From Mesorhizobium sp. (GTDB taxonomy: Bacteria; Pseudomonadota; Alphaproteobacteria; Rhizobiales; Rhizobiaceae), in NCBI RefSeq assembly GCF_004962245.1, contig NZ_SUHQ01000012.1:62001-126000 (forward strand): a stretch of 64,000 nt of DNA, in the 5' to 3' direction. A model generated the notes under the pieces. It did not search any database, was not told where the DNA came from, and saw only the letters and a program-made list of their open reading frames with translations. Below are positions 25,712 through 33,617 of the stretch, piece by piece (within the stretch, counting starts at the first letter, position 1; each line of letters begins with the position of its first letter). The position numbers were made by a program, and so were the translations under genes.

Positions 25712-25736
25712 GTAAACCGCTTTACTAAACCGGTTT
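25712..25736. promoter_or_regulatory. Pair of LacI-type operators upstream of lacI
   Basis: GTAAACCGCTTTAC (25712-25725) and AAACCGGTTT (25727-25736) are adjacent palindromes centred on CG, 25 to 50 bases upstream of the ATG at 25686. They share the TAAACCG half-site. With the matching site at 24545 they suggest one LacI protein controlling both itself and the transporter operon. Confidence 0.6.
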
Positions 25737-25933
25737 CGTAAGATTAGTCTCGATCTCTTGAGACGGCGGCGTGGCCACAGCCAAGCACGGCTGGCAGTGA
25801 TGCCGTTGCGATCAACAGCCCGCGGCGCGCAGCCGCGGCACTTCGGATCGCATCGCGACCAGAACCAACCACCATCTCGGCACGCCTCACTTTTTCGAAT
25901 TTCGGCGCAATCAGGCGCGTCACGACATTTTGT

Positions 25934-25973
25934 TGACTCAAAAAGTCATCTTCATTGTTGACTAGTAAAGTCA
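25934..25973 (+). promoter_or_regulatory. Two IRO boxes (RirA-type iron operator)
   Basis: TGACTCAAAAAGTCA (25934-25948) and TGACTAGTAAAGTCA (25959-25973) are 15 bp palindromes of the form TGA-N9-TCA, centres 25 bp apart, 61 to 100 bases before the ATPase start. TGA-N9-TCA is the known iron-responsive operator bound by RirA in rhizobia. The downstream genes (siderophore-type ATPase, ExbB, ExbD, TonB) are classical iron-regulated genes. Confidence 0.75.
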
Positions 25974-26033
25974 TGTTTCATAGTCAACCGGGCATCGGCG
26001 CCGAAACCGGATTGCCGAAAAGCGGATTTCGCT

Positions 26034-26858
26034 ATGCGCGCGCAAAGCTGGAGAGAGGCCAAGACCGTGGCAGGAATTCATGCCCAGACTGCCTTCCATG
26101 TCGAAGCGGTGCGTTTCGCTGTCGGCGAGCGGACGCTGCTCGGTCCTGTTTCGCTCGAACTGCAACGCTCGCGCGTCTACGGGCTGATCGGGCACAACGG
26201 TTCGGGCAAGTCGACGCTGATCAAGCTGCTTGCACGCCAGCAGCCGGCAAGCTCGGGCGGCATCACCTTCGCGCAGCGTCCGCTGGTGGAGTGGGGTGCG
26301 CGGGAGCTCGCCCGTGCGCTTGCCTATCTGCCGCAGACGACGCCGGCGGCGACCGGCTTGACCGTGCGCGAACTGGCGACGCTCGGCCGCTATCCCTGGC
26401 ATGGCGCGCTCGGCCGTTTCGGGCATGAGGACAGGCGCCATGTCGACGAGGCGCTTGCCCTGACCGACATGGCGGATTTTACCGACCGGCTGGTGGACGA
26501 ATTGTCCGGCGGCGAGCGGCAGCGCGCGTGGCTGGCCATGCTGGTAGCGCAGAATGCCGGCGTCATGCTGCTCGACGAGCCGATCTCGGCGCTTGACATC
26601 GCCCATCAGGTCGAGGTGCTGGGGCTGGTCAGGGACCTCAGCCGCAAACGCGACCTGTGTGTCGTCGTCGTGCTGCATGATCCCAACATGGCGGCCCGCT
26701 ACTGCGACGAATTGATCGCCCTGAAGGACGGCAGGCTGCTGACGCGCGGCACGCCCGACCAGATCATGCAGGGCGACGTGCTCAAAGGTATTTTCGGCGT
26801 GGAGATGGGCGTGTTCGCGCACCCCGTCACCGGCCAGCCCATCGGCTATGTGCAATGA
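26034..26858 (+). CDS. Iron-siderophore/heme-type ABC ATPase (FhuC/FecE-like), without permease nearby
   Basis: A 274-aa ATPase with Walker A GHNGSGKST, signature LSGGERQRAWLAMLVAQ, Walker B VMLLDEPISALD and switch His in VVVVLHDPN. The FhuC-like stretch LPQTTPAATGLTVRELATLGRYPW is present. A GTG at 26067 with GAGAGG upstream is an alternative start. The matching binding protein and permease are not in the window, so it serves a transporter encoded elsewhere or is a remnant of a longer operon. It precedes exbB by 8 bases or less, behind two IRO boxes. Confidence 0.88.
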   Translation: MRAQSWREAKTVAGIHAQTAFHVEAVRFAVGERTLLGPVSLELQRSRVYGLIGHNGSGKSTLIKLLARQQPASSGGITFAQRPLVEWGARELARALAYLPQTTPAATGLTVRELATLGRYPWHGALGRFGHEDRRHVDEALALTDMADFTDRLVDELSGGERQRAWLAMLVAQNAGVMLLDEPISALDIAHQVEVLGLVRDLSRKRDLCVVVVLHDPNMAARYCDELIALKDGRLLTRGTPDQIMQGDVLKGIFGVEMGVFAHPVTGQPIGYVQ

Positions 26859-26865
26859 GGCCGCT

Positions 26866-27822
26866 GTGAGAATAAGGAAGAAACCCTTGTCCAGACATGG
26901 TTTGTTCGCCGCGTTGATCGCATCCATCATCCTGTCGGCTGGTGGCGCTGCCGCTCAGGAGCAACCGGGTGCGGCCCCGGCGATCGAGGCGCCCGCTACC
27001 GCGCCTGGAGAGGCTGCGCCGGAAGCGGTCGCTCCACCGGCGACGCAGCTCGGCGTGACCACGCCCAACGAGACCACGCCTATCGAGACGGGTCCTTCGA
27101 CGGCGGCGTCTCAGACCCTGCCGCACGACCTGTCGCCATGGGGCATGTTCATGGCGGCCGACATCGTCGTGAAAGCGGTGATGATCGGCCTGGCCTTTGC
27201 GTCCTTCGTCACCTGGACGATATGGCTGGCCAAGTCGCTGGAGATCCTTGGCGGCAAGCTGCGCGCCCGCCGCGCGGCACAAGCGATCGACAATGCCGCG
27301 ACGCTGAACCAGGCCGGGCGCGCGCTTGGCCACAATAGCGGCCCCGGCGCCTTGCTGGTGCGGGCGGCGGAGGAAGAGACCGCGCTTTCGGCAGGCTCGC
27401 TCGATCATGTATCCGGCGACGGGCTGAAGGAACGGGTCACCTCGCGCCTGTCGCGCATCGAGGCAGCGGCGGCGCGGCGCATGTCGCGTGGCACCGGCGT
27501 GCTGGCAACGATCGGCTCGACCGCGCCCTTTGTCGGCCTATTCGGCACGGTCTGGGGCATCATGAACGCCTTCATCGGCATCTCGCAGGCGCAGACCACC
27601 AATCTCGCCGTCGTTGCCCCGGGCATCGCGGAAGCCTTGCTGGCCACCGCGATGGGCCTTGTCGCGGCGATCCCGGCGGTAGTCACCTATAACGTCTTCG
27701 CACGATCGATAGCCGGCTACAGGCAGATCCTCGCCGACGCTTCGGCAGGGGTCGAACGGCTGGTCAGCCGGGATCTGGATTTCCGCACGGTCGCGCCGGC
27801 AAAGCCGATGGCCGCGGAATGA
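26866..27822 (+). CDS. exbB: TonB-system energiser ExbB
   Basis: About 318 aa from GTG 26866, chosen for GAGG five bases upstream; ATG 26848 overlaps the ATPase gene and TTG 26887 also has a good AAGGAAG site. A signal peptide ends at GGAAAQ, then comes a Pro/Ala/Thr-rich periplasmic linker to about residue 85, the long N-terminal extension usual in alphaproteobacterial ExbB. Three TM helices follow: MGMFMAADIV..., GTGVLATIGSTAPFVGLFGTV with the conserved TAPFVGLFGTVWGI, and AEALLATAMGLVAAIPAV. It forms the proton channel with ExbD that energises TonB. Confidence 0.92.
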   Translation: MRIRKKPLSRHGLFAALIASIILSAGGAAAQEQPGAAPAIEAPATAPGEAAPEAVAPPATQLGVTTPNETTPIETGPSTAASQTLPHDLSPWGMFMAADIVVKAVMIGLAFASFVTWTIWLAKSLEILGGKLRARRAAQAIDNAATLNQAGRALGHNSGPGALLVRAAEEETALSAGSLDHVSGDGLKERVTSRLSRIEAAAARRMSRGTGVLATIGSTAPFVGLFGTVWGIMNAFIGISQAQTTNLAVVAPGIAEALLATAMGLVAAIPAVVTYNVFARSIAGYRQILADASAGVERLVSRDLDFRTVAPAKPMAAE

Positions 27823-27837
27823 ACACGGAGCGACGCC

Positions 27838-28296
27838 ATGGCGGCTAGAATTCGAGAGAACATCGACGGCGATCTCGAGGAAAACCACGAGATCAACGTC
27901 ACGCCGTTCATCGACGTCATCCTGGTGCTGCTGATCATCTTCATGGTCGCGGCGCCATTGGCGACAGTGGACGTCAATGTCGACCTGCCGGGCTCGACCG
28001 CGACGCCGGCTCCGCGGCCGGAGACGCCGCTGTTCCTAACGCTGAAAAACGACCTCAGCCTGGCGATCGGCAACGACACCGTGCCGCGCGAAACTTTCGC
28101 CGTCGCGCTCGTAGGCAGGACAAAAGGCGACAGGCAGACGCGCATCTTCCTGCGCGCCGACAAGGCGGTGGGCTATGGCGAGCTGATGGAGGTGATGAAC
28201 CTCTTGCGAGGCGCCGGCTATCTGAAGATCGCGCTGGTCGGTCTCGAGACCGCGGCCGGCGATGCCGCGGTACCGCAAAATGGAACGGGCCAATAA
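27838..28296 (+). CDS. exbD: TonB-system energiser ExbD
   Basis: A 152-aa protein with one N-terminal TM helix. The motif INVTPFIDVILVLLIIFMV contains the conserved Asp that carries protons, followed by the periplasmic domain with FLRADKAVGYGELMEVMNLLRGAG. It starts 15 bases after exbB, and its stop overlaps the tonB start. Confidence 0.94.
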   Translation: MAARIRENIDGDLEENHEINVTPFIDVILVLLIIFMVAAPLATVDVNVDLPGSTATPAPRPETPLFLTLKNDLSLAIGNDTVPRETFAVALVGRTKGDRQTRIFLRADKAVGYGELMEVMNLLRGAGYLKIALVGLETAAGDAAVPQNGTGQ

Positions 28297-29237
28297 TGTC
28301 GCCGGCGGCCGCCCTGCCCATGGTCGATCAGCCGCGCTTCGGCGTGCGCGAGATGGCCTGGTGGGCGGGCGCGGCAGCGCTGGTTCTGGTGGCGCATGCC
28401 GCGATCGCCTATGCGATGCAGAGCTGGCGCCCGGCCGAGCCCGACGGCGGGTCGCCGCCGGCGCAGGTGATCGAGCTGTCGCCAATGGCGGTCACGCCGG
28501 CCATGCCGGCGCCGATGCCGGACGAGGTGGCGCCCGATCAGCCGGATCCAGTCGAGGAGCCCGAGACAGCCGAAACGGAGCCTCCGCCCGAGCCGCCCGT
28601 CGAGCGGGCAGAGCCGATCACAGAGCCGTCGGAAACCGTTCCGGCCGACGCAATCGAGCCCACGCCACCGACCGTGGCGGAACGGGTCGACCAGCCGCCG
28701 CTCGAGGAGGTTGTGCCTGACGTTGCCGAGGCCGTCACGCCGGAAGTGGTCATTCCGCTGCCGCAGCCGAGACCGGTCGACGCACCCGTCGAGACCAAGG
28801 CAAGGAAGCAGGCGAAGGCCAAGGTGAAGGAGCCCGTCGAAAAGGCCAAACCGAAAAGGGAAAAAGCCGAACCGCCCCGGACGACAGCCAGCGTCGCTGC
28901 GAAACCCGCAGCCAGGGCGGCTGCACCGAAATCGATCAAAGCAGCCTCGGGATCCCGCGGGGACTCCAAGAAGTGGAACTCGCAACTGACAAGGTGGATC
29001 AATCGGCACAAGCGCTATCCGAAGGCCGCTAAAGCCCGCCACTCGGAAGGAACTGTGAGGGTCTCTTTCATGGTGGCCGGCTCCGGCCGAGTGACGTCCG
29101 TTCGCATCACTCGTTCCTCCGGCGACCCTGATCTGGACCGCGGTGTACTCGATCTGCTGCAGGGCGCTACAGTGCCGGCACCGCCGGAAGGCGTTAGCTC
29201 GCGCGTCGATGTGCCCTTGACGTTCAGCCTGCGGTAA
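28296..29237 (+). CDS. tonB: Energy transducer TonB
   Basis: A 313-aa protein. An N-terminal TM anchor lies at about residues 24-42. A long periplasmic Pro/Glu/Lys-rich spacer follows (about 50-215: acidic first, then a basic KAKPKREKAEPP part). The C-terminal TonB domain is YPKAAKARHSEGTVRVSF, ending in VDVPLTFSLR. The ATG shares a base with the exbD stop (TAATG). TonB couples the ExbB-ExbD proton channel to outer-membrane iron receptors, none of which is in the window. Confidence 0.92.
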   Translation: MSPAAALPMVDQPRFGVREMAWWAGAAALVLVAHAAIAYAMQSWRPAEPDGGSPPAQVIELSPMAVTPAMPAPMPDEVAPDQPDPVEEPETAETEPPPEPPVERAEPITEPSETVPADAIEPTPPTVAERVDQPPLEEVVPDVAEAVTPEVVIPLPQPRPVDAPVETKARKQAKAKVKEPVEKAKPKREKAEPPRTTASVAAKPAARAAAPKSIKAASGSRGDSKKWNSQLTRWINRHKRYPKAAKARHSEGTVRVSFMVAGSGRVTSVRITRSSGDPDLDRGVLDLLQGATVPAPPEGVSSRVDVPLTFSLR

Positions 29238-29288
29238 TTAGGCGGCACGACGGTGCAGTGGCAGCGGTCTTGATGTCGAGCGGCCCGG

Positions 29289-30539
29289 TCAGCAAACAGC
29301 GTCGAAAACGACCTTCTGGGAAAGACCACCACCGGCGCGGTTTTCCAGTGTGACGGTGCCGCCGTAGCGTTCGATGATTTCCTTGGCGATGGCGAGGCCA
29401 AGGCCTGCGCCCGGAACGGATTGCCTGCGGCCGGGATCGACCCGAAAGAAGGGCTCGAACGCCTTGTTCAGCAGTTCCTGCGGGATACCCGGCCCGCGAT
29501 CGGCGATGGTGAGGACGGCGTGATTGCCCGCTGCGGAGAGAGAGATACTGCAGCCCTTGCCGTGGGTGGCGGCGTTGACGATCAGATTGCGCAGTGCCCG
29601 GCGAAGGCCGAGCGCGCCTGCCCTGACCGAGACCTTGTCGAGATGCGCGATCGACACGGCGTGACCGAGCGAAATCATCTCGGCCTCGATGTCCCGGACC
29701 AGCCTTTCGAGGTCGACCGGTTCGACGGCGTCCTGGTCGACCTCCTCGCGCACCAGCCGGATGGCGCTGTCGGCGATGCGGTCGAGCTCCTCGAGATCGT
29801 GCAGCCATTTTTCGCGTTCTTCGTCCGCCAGGAACTCGGCGCGCAGCCGCATACGCGTCATCGGTGTTCTCAAATCATGGCCCGCCGCGGCGACGAGGCG
29901 CATGCGGCTCTCCATGGCCGATTTGAGCTGCGTCGAAAGCTGGTTCAGCGCCCGTGCGGTGGCGCGGACCTCGCCGGGGCCCTCTTCCGGCAGAGGGGCA
30001 AGAATGCCATCCGGCCCGATGCGCGCTGTCGCGGATTCCAGCATGACCAGGGGCCGCGTCAGCACCGTCGCGAAGTAGAGCGAAACGGCGGTGGCGCCAA
30101 GCACGATGAGCGTGATCCAGCCGGCCAGGACCAGCCAGCGGTTGGCCGGCGGCGAGAAGTCGGGAATATCGACGGCCATCCAGCGGCCATCCGGGAGTTG
30201 CACCGAGGCGACCATGCCCGGTTTGCCCTCGACCCGCACGACGGTGGTGGGAAACGCTGTCCCGCTGTGTTCCAGCGCTCGGTTGAGAAAACGTGTTGCG
30301 CGTTCGTCTTCCTGCCCCTTTGCCGGTTGATCACCGAGCTCGATCTGGACATCGTTTGCGCCGGCGACATGGCCGGGAAGCGACTGCGCCAGAAGCCTGA
30401 TCTGCCGGGCGACCGGCTCTATCGTGGCTTCGGGTGCTGGTCCTCGCACCACGCTGACGACCGCAAGCGTCGCCAGAGCCACCACACCGACGATCGACGC
30501 TACCAGAAGCAGCGCAATCCGCGCCCTGAGCGAGGTCAT
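29289..30539 (-). CDS. Sensor histidine kinase of the OmpR/EnvZ class
   Basis: A 416-aa membrane kinase. TM1 lies near residues 8-28, a periplasmic sensor of about 110 residues follows, TM2 at about 135-158, then HAMP, the dimerisation domain with H-box AAGHDLRTPMTRMRLRAEF, and the ATPase domain with N-box LRNLIVNAATHG, G1 DRGPGIP and G2 GAGLGLAIAKEI. Its ATG overlaps the response regulator stop by 4 bases. The signal is unknown; the neighbouring efflux pump and Spy-like protein suggest envelope or drug stress. Confidence 0.92.
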   Translation of the reverse strand: MTSLRARIALLLVASIVGVVALATLAVVSVVRGPAPEATIEPVARQIRLLAQSLPGHVAGANDVQIELGDQPAKGQEDERATRFLNRALEHSGTAFPTTVVRVEGKPGMVASVQLPDGRWMAVDIPDFSPPANRWLVLAGWITLIVLGATAVSLYFATVLTRPLVMLESATARIGPDGILAPLPEEGPGEVRATARALNQLSTQLKSAMESRMRLVAAAGHDLRTPMTRMRLRAEFLADEEREKWLHDLEELDRIADSAIRLVREEVDQDAVEPVDLERLVRDIEAEMISLGHAVSIAHLDKVSVRAGALGLRRALRNLIVNAATHGKGCSISLSAAGNHAVLTIADRGPGIPQELLNKAFEPFFRVDPGRRQSVPGAGLGLAIAKEIIERYGGTVTLENRAGGGLSQKVVFDAVC

Positions 30540-31261
30540 GCCGGCGCGTCCACGGTCTCGACGCGGACGGTCAACTGATAACCGCCATTGCGCACCGTCT
30601 TGAAAAGCGGCTCTGCGGCATCCTCGCCAAGCTTGCGCCTCAGCCGGCTCATCAGCACGTCGACGGAGCGATCGAGCGGCTCGCGCTCGCGCCCTTGCGT
30701 GAGATCGAGAAGCTGGTCGCGCGACAGAACGCGGCCTGGTCTGTCGACAAAGACCTGCAGCAGGTCAAATTCCGCACCGGTCAGGTCGATCGCCTCTCCC
30801 TTGGCATTTGCCACGCGGCGGATTTCCGGCTCCATCGTGTAGCCGGCAAAGTGATAGATGCGGGCCATGGCGGGTGCTGCCTGGTCCTGCGCCGAGCGCC
30901 GCAGCACGGCGCGGATGCGGGCGGTCAGCTCACGCGGGTTGAACGGCTTACCAAGATAGTCGTCGGCGCCAAGCTCCAATCCGATGATGCGGTCGACATC
31001 CTCCTTCAGCGCCGTCAGCAGGATGACGGGAATGTGGGGTTTGCGATCCCGCAGGGCGCGGCAGATATCGAGCCCCGAGCCGTCGGGCAGCATGACGTCG
31101 AGCACGATCAGGTCGAATTGGCCGGTGGCCAGCCTGTGCTCGCACTCGCGCCGGTCCGCCGCCACCGAAACACGAAAACCTTGACCGTCGAGATAGCGCC
31201 CGAGAAGCGTCCTGATCTCGCGGTCGTCGTCGACGACAAGGATTTGGGGTTGTGACTGCAT
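30536..31261 (-). CDS. OmpR-type response regulator
   Basis: A 241-aa regulator. The receiver domain has the acidic pair VVDDDREI, phospho-Asp in LIVLDVMLPDGSG, Thr in ILLTALKE and Lys in LGKPFNPREL. The winged-helix output domain starts at about residue 135 (YTMEPEIRRVANAKGE) and ends with VRNGGYQL. It is the first gene of the two-gene unit with the kinase and divergent from the Spy-like gene; a candidate operator of GGAAAC repeats lies in the 219 bp between them. Confidence 0.93.
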   Translation of the reverse strand: MQSQPQILVVDDDREIRTLLGRYLDGQGFRVSVAADRRECEHRLATGQFDLIVLDVMLPDGSGLDICRALRDRKPHIPVILLTALKEDVDRIIGLELGADDYLGKPFNPRELTARIRAVLRRSAQDQAAPAMARIYHFAGYTMEPEIRRVANAKGEAIDLTGAEFDLLQVFVDRPGRVLSRDQLLDLTQGREREPLDRSVDVLMSRLRRKLGEDAAEPLFKTVRNGGYQLTVRVETVDAPA

Positions 31262-31340
31262 TATCTGCCCGGTGCCGTTTGCGCTGTTCGTTACAGATTA
31301 TAGGGAGAGCCGGCGGCCAGCGGCATGGAAAATTGCAACC

Positions 31341-31380
31341 GAATGTTTCCAACCCAGAAGCGGAAACATTCGGAAACAAA
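31341..31380. promoter_or_regulatory. Candidate response-regulator operator (GGAAAC repeats)
   Basis: GAATGTTTCC (31341-31350) and GGAAACATTC (31362-31371) form a perfect 10 bp inverted repeat with an 11-base spacer. The right arm is also the first of two direct repeats, CGGAAACATT-CGGAAACAAA, with a 10-base period, the spacing used by OmpR/PhoB-type regulators. A further GGAAAC follows near 31400. It lies between the divergent response regulator and Spy-like genes. Confidence 0.6.
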
Positions 31381-31480
31381 TCTCCCTTTCCTGGAAACCT
31401 TCGGCAACAGAGCGAAGCAAACGGGAAAAAGGCGCCTCCTATCCTCTCCCCATCCGAAGCATGTGGGAAAGGATTACATC

Positions 31481-32161
31481 ATGCAAAGCAGACTTTTTGC
31501 TCTCGGCCTTTTTTCCGTCGCGACCATTCATCCCGCTCTGGCGCAGCCAATCGATTTTGCCGCGGCGCCCGGCGGGAAACCGCCTGAAGTCGTGATGCAG
31601 GACGGCGCCAATCAAGGCCCGATGCCCGGGCCTGGCCCGCATCGGCTGACGCGGCATGGGCCGGACGGTTTCGGCCGGCAACATATGGGGCCGCCGCCGG
31701 AATTCAGGCTCGCAGCCCGGCTTTCCGCGCTCGAGACCCGCATCGGCGTCAGGGCCGAGCAGCTCGATGCCTGGCGCGATTATACCAGCGCGCTGCAGGC
31801 GGTGCTGGCACGGCCCGATCACGGCCCGGATGGTCCCGGCAGGCGCGGCCCGGATGCGGGAGTTCGCGGCGGTCCGGGCAGCGATGCCGATCACGGAACC
31901 CGCGATCCCTTCGCCTTCCAGGAAAGGCTGGCTGACGATCTTACCGAACGCGCGGCTTCGGCCGTAAAGCTGAAGCAGGCGATCGCCGCGCTTCGCGTCA
32001 AGCTCACGCCCGAACAGCTCGAAATCCTTGCTTCGGCGGACCAGCCGCACGGGCCACCCCCCGGCCCGTGGGGCAATCCGCCGGACGATGCAGCCGGCCC
32101 CGGAGGCCTGCCCGGTCCTGGCAGGCAGCTCCCGCCACCCTGGACAGGCGAGCAACTCTGA
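31481..32161 (+). CDS. Periplasmic Spy/CpxP-like (LTXXQ) protein
   Basis: A 226-aa exported protein from ATG 31481 (AAAGGA upstream); the 278-aa track version includes the promoter region. A signal peptide ends near HPALAQ. The mature part is very rich in Pro, Gly, Asp and His, around a helical core (LSALETRIGVRAEQLDAWRDYTSAL... LTPEQLEILA) that contains the LTxxQ motif of CpxP/Spy/CnrX-like proteins. The abundance of His and Asp could bind metal. It is divergent from a two-component system and upstream of an RND pump, so it may be a sensor or chaperone in that envelope response. Confidence 0.75.
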   Translation: MQSRLFALGLFSVATIHPALAQPIDFAAAPGGKPPEVVMQDGANQGPMPGPGPHRLTRHGPDGFGRQHMGPPPEFRLAARLSALETRIGVRAEQLDAWRDYTSALQAVLARPDHGPDGPGRRGPDAGVRGGPGSDADHGTRDPFAFQERLADDLTERAASAVKLKQAIAALRVKLTPEQLEILASADQPHGPPPGPWGNPPDDAAGPGGLPGPGRQLPPPWTGEQL

Positions 32162-32172
32162 CCGGCTGCACC

Positions 32173-32214
32173 GGCCGGCCCGCTGATCTGCCCCCGCTGT
32201 CGAGCGGGCCGGCC
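32173..32214. terminator. Perfect 12 bp GC inverted repeat after the Spy-like gene
   Basis: GGCCGGCCCGCT and AGCGGGCCGGCC are perfect inverted copies with an 18-base loop, starting 11 bases after the Spy-like stop. No T-tract follows. It may act as a factor-dependent end or attenuator in front of the efflux operon. Confidence 0.5.
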
Positions 32215-32260
32215 CTCGACTGATGAGATTAGGCCTTGGGGCCGATGAAAGAGGACTTCC

Positions 32261-32461
32261 ATGTGGGAAATGTTCGTGACGCTGCGGCTGCTGATGGCGG
32301 TCGCGCCTGAGCAGCGGCGCGGCACCGTGACGGCGCTGCGCTCGCTGCAGGCCTTCACTGGGGCGACCAGGCTCGTCTTCGGCACCTGGCGGCTTTCGCT
32401 CGGCGTTCCCCATTTCGAGAAAACCAGTTCAACCGACGGCGAAAAGACCCATGGCCGCTAG
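32261..32461 (+). CDS. Possible small leader protein of the RND operon (66 aa)
   Basis: A 66-codon frame with an AGAGGA ribosome site 7 bases before the ATG; its stop overlaps the start of the adaptor gene (ATGGCCGCTAG). The product is basic, with no recognised domain and only weak hydrophobic character (MWEMFVTLRLLMAVA). The position and overlap suggest translational coupling, but the protein itself may be unimportant or the frame fortuitous. Confidence 0.4.
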   Translation: MWEMFVTLRLLMAVAPEQRRGTVTALRSLQAFTGATRLVFGTWRLSLGVPHFEKTSSTDGEKTHGR

Positions 32462-33617
32462 ATTATCGCGCAAGAAATACCTGCTGCTTTTGGCCGTCAT
32501 TCTCGCCATCGCGATTGCCGCCATGCTCAAGGCCTACGGGCGCGGCACTGTCGATGCGAACGGGGCCGATGCGACCGCGCACAAGACACCTGTGCAGGCT
32601 GCCTCGCTGACAGTTTCGGTCGAAAAGGTGCGCAAGGATGAAATCGCCTCGGTGATCACCGCCACCGGCACGGTTCAGGCATGGCAGGAAGCCACGATCG
32701 GCTCGCAGACGAGCGGCCTGCAACTGACCGAGGTTCTCGTTGCCGAGGGCGATCATGTCAGCAAGGGTGATGTGATCGCGCGTCTCGACGATACCGTTCT
32801 GAGAGCCGAACTCGCCGAACAGAAGGCAGCCGTCGAGCAGGCGCATGCCACATTGGAGGCGGCCGAGACGGCTTCGGCGCGCGCCCAAAAGCTTATCGCC
32901 AGCAACGCGATCAGCACTGAGACGGCCGAGGAAAGAGCGACGACGGTCAAGACAAGCCGGGCACAACTCGTCCAGGCGCAGGCGGCGGCGGACAACATCG
33001 CCGCGCAACTCGCGCGGACCGAAATCCGCTCGCCCTTCGACGGTACGGTTTCCACCAGGCCGGCAGTCGCCGGTTCCATCGTTCAGTCCGGCACGGAACT
33101 GATGAGGATCGTGCGCGCCGGCAAGGTCGAGGTCGCCGTCCAGATGCCCGAGAAGGATCTGGCTGCGATCACCGCCGACCAGGCGGCGACCATTACCGAC
33201 GCCTCCGGCAGGGCGTTTTCCGGCAGAGTCAGCTCGATCGCCGAGAAGGTCGACGGCACCACCCGTCTGGGTACCGTCTATGTCGCGCCGCAGGACAATT
33301 CCGGGCTCAGGCCCGGCATGTTCGCCCGCGTCTCGATCGCCACGTCCGCGGCGCAAGTCCTGAACGTCGCGGAAAGCGCGCTGACATGGCGCGATGGCAA
33401 GCCGAGCGTTTTCGTCGTCGGCCAGGACGGCAAGGTCGCGGCCCGCGCGGTGGAGACCGGCAGCCGCAAGAACGGCCGCGTCGCCATCGTCTCCGGGCTG
33501 GCCGAAGGCGACAGCGTCGTCGTCTCCGGCGCGGGCCTGCTCAATGACGGCAATCTCGTTCGCGTCGCGGCGGGCGATGCCGGCCAGGCCGCATCGGGGA
33601 CGGAGACGGTGCGATGA
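32451..33617 (+). CDS. RND efflux periplasmic adaptor (membrane fusion protein)
   Basis: A 388-aa adaptor with an N-terminal membrane anchor (LLLLAVILAIAIAAML). The biotinyl-lipoyl halves are around GSQTSGLQLTEVLVAEGDHVSKGDVIARLDD (split here by a beta strand) and TEIRSPFDGTVSTRPAVAGSIVQSG, separated by a helical hairpin (EQAHATLEAAETASARAQKL). The beta-barrel and membrane-proximal domains follow (RPGMFARVSIATS). It connects the RND pump to the outer-membrane channel. It overlaps the pump gene by 4 bases. Confidence 0.92.
   Translation: MAARLSRKKYLLLLAVILAIAIAAMLKAYGRGTVDANGADATAHKTPVQAASLTVSVEKVRKDEIASVITATGTVQAWQEATIGSQTSGLQLTEVLVAEGDHVSKGDVIARLDDTVLRAELAEQKAAVEQAHATLEAAETASARAQKLIASNAISTETAEERATTVKTSRAQLVQAQAAADNIAAQLARTEIRSPFDGTVSTRPAVAGSIVQSGTELMRIVRAGKVEVAVQMPEKDLAAITADQAATITDASGRAFSGRVSSIAEKVDGTTRLGTVYVAPQDNSGLRPGMFARVSIATSAAQVLNVAESALTWRDGKPSVFVVGQDGKVAARAVETGSRKNGRVAIVSGLAEGDSVVVSGAGLLNDGNLVRVAAGDAGQAASGTETVR

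Larger units (their letters stand above)
25687..26033. promoter_or_regulatory. Divergent control region between lacI and the fhuC-exbBD-tonB operon
   Basis: A 347 bp gap. The lacI side holds two operator-like palindromes (25712-25736). The iron-operon side is AT-rich and holds two TGA-N9-TCA boxes (25934-25973). The middle 180 bases show no gene or repeat that I can support. Confidence 0.6.
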
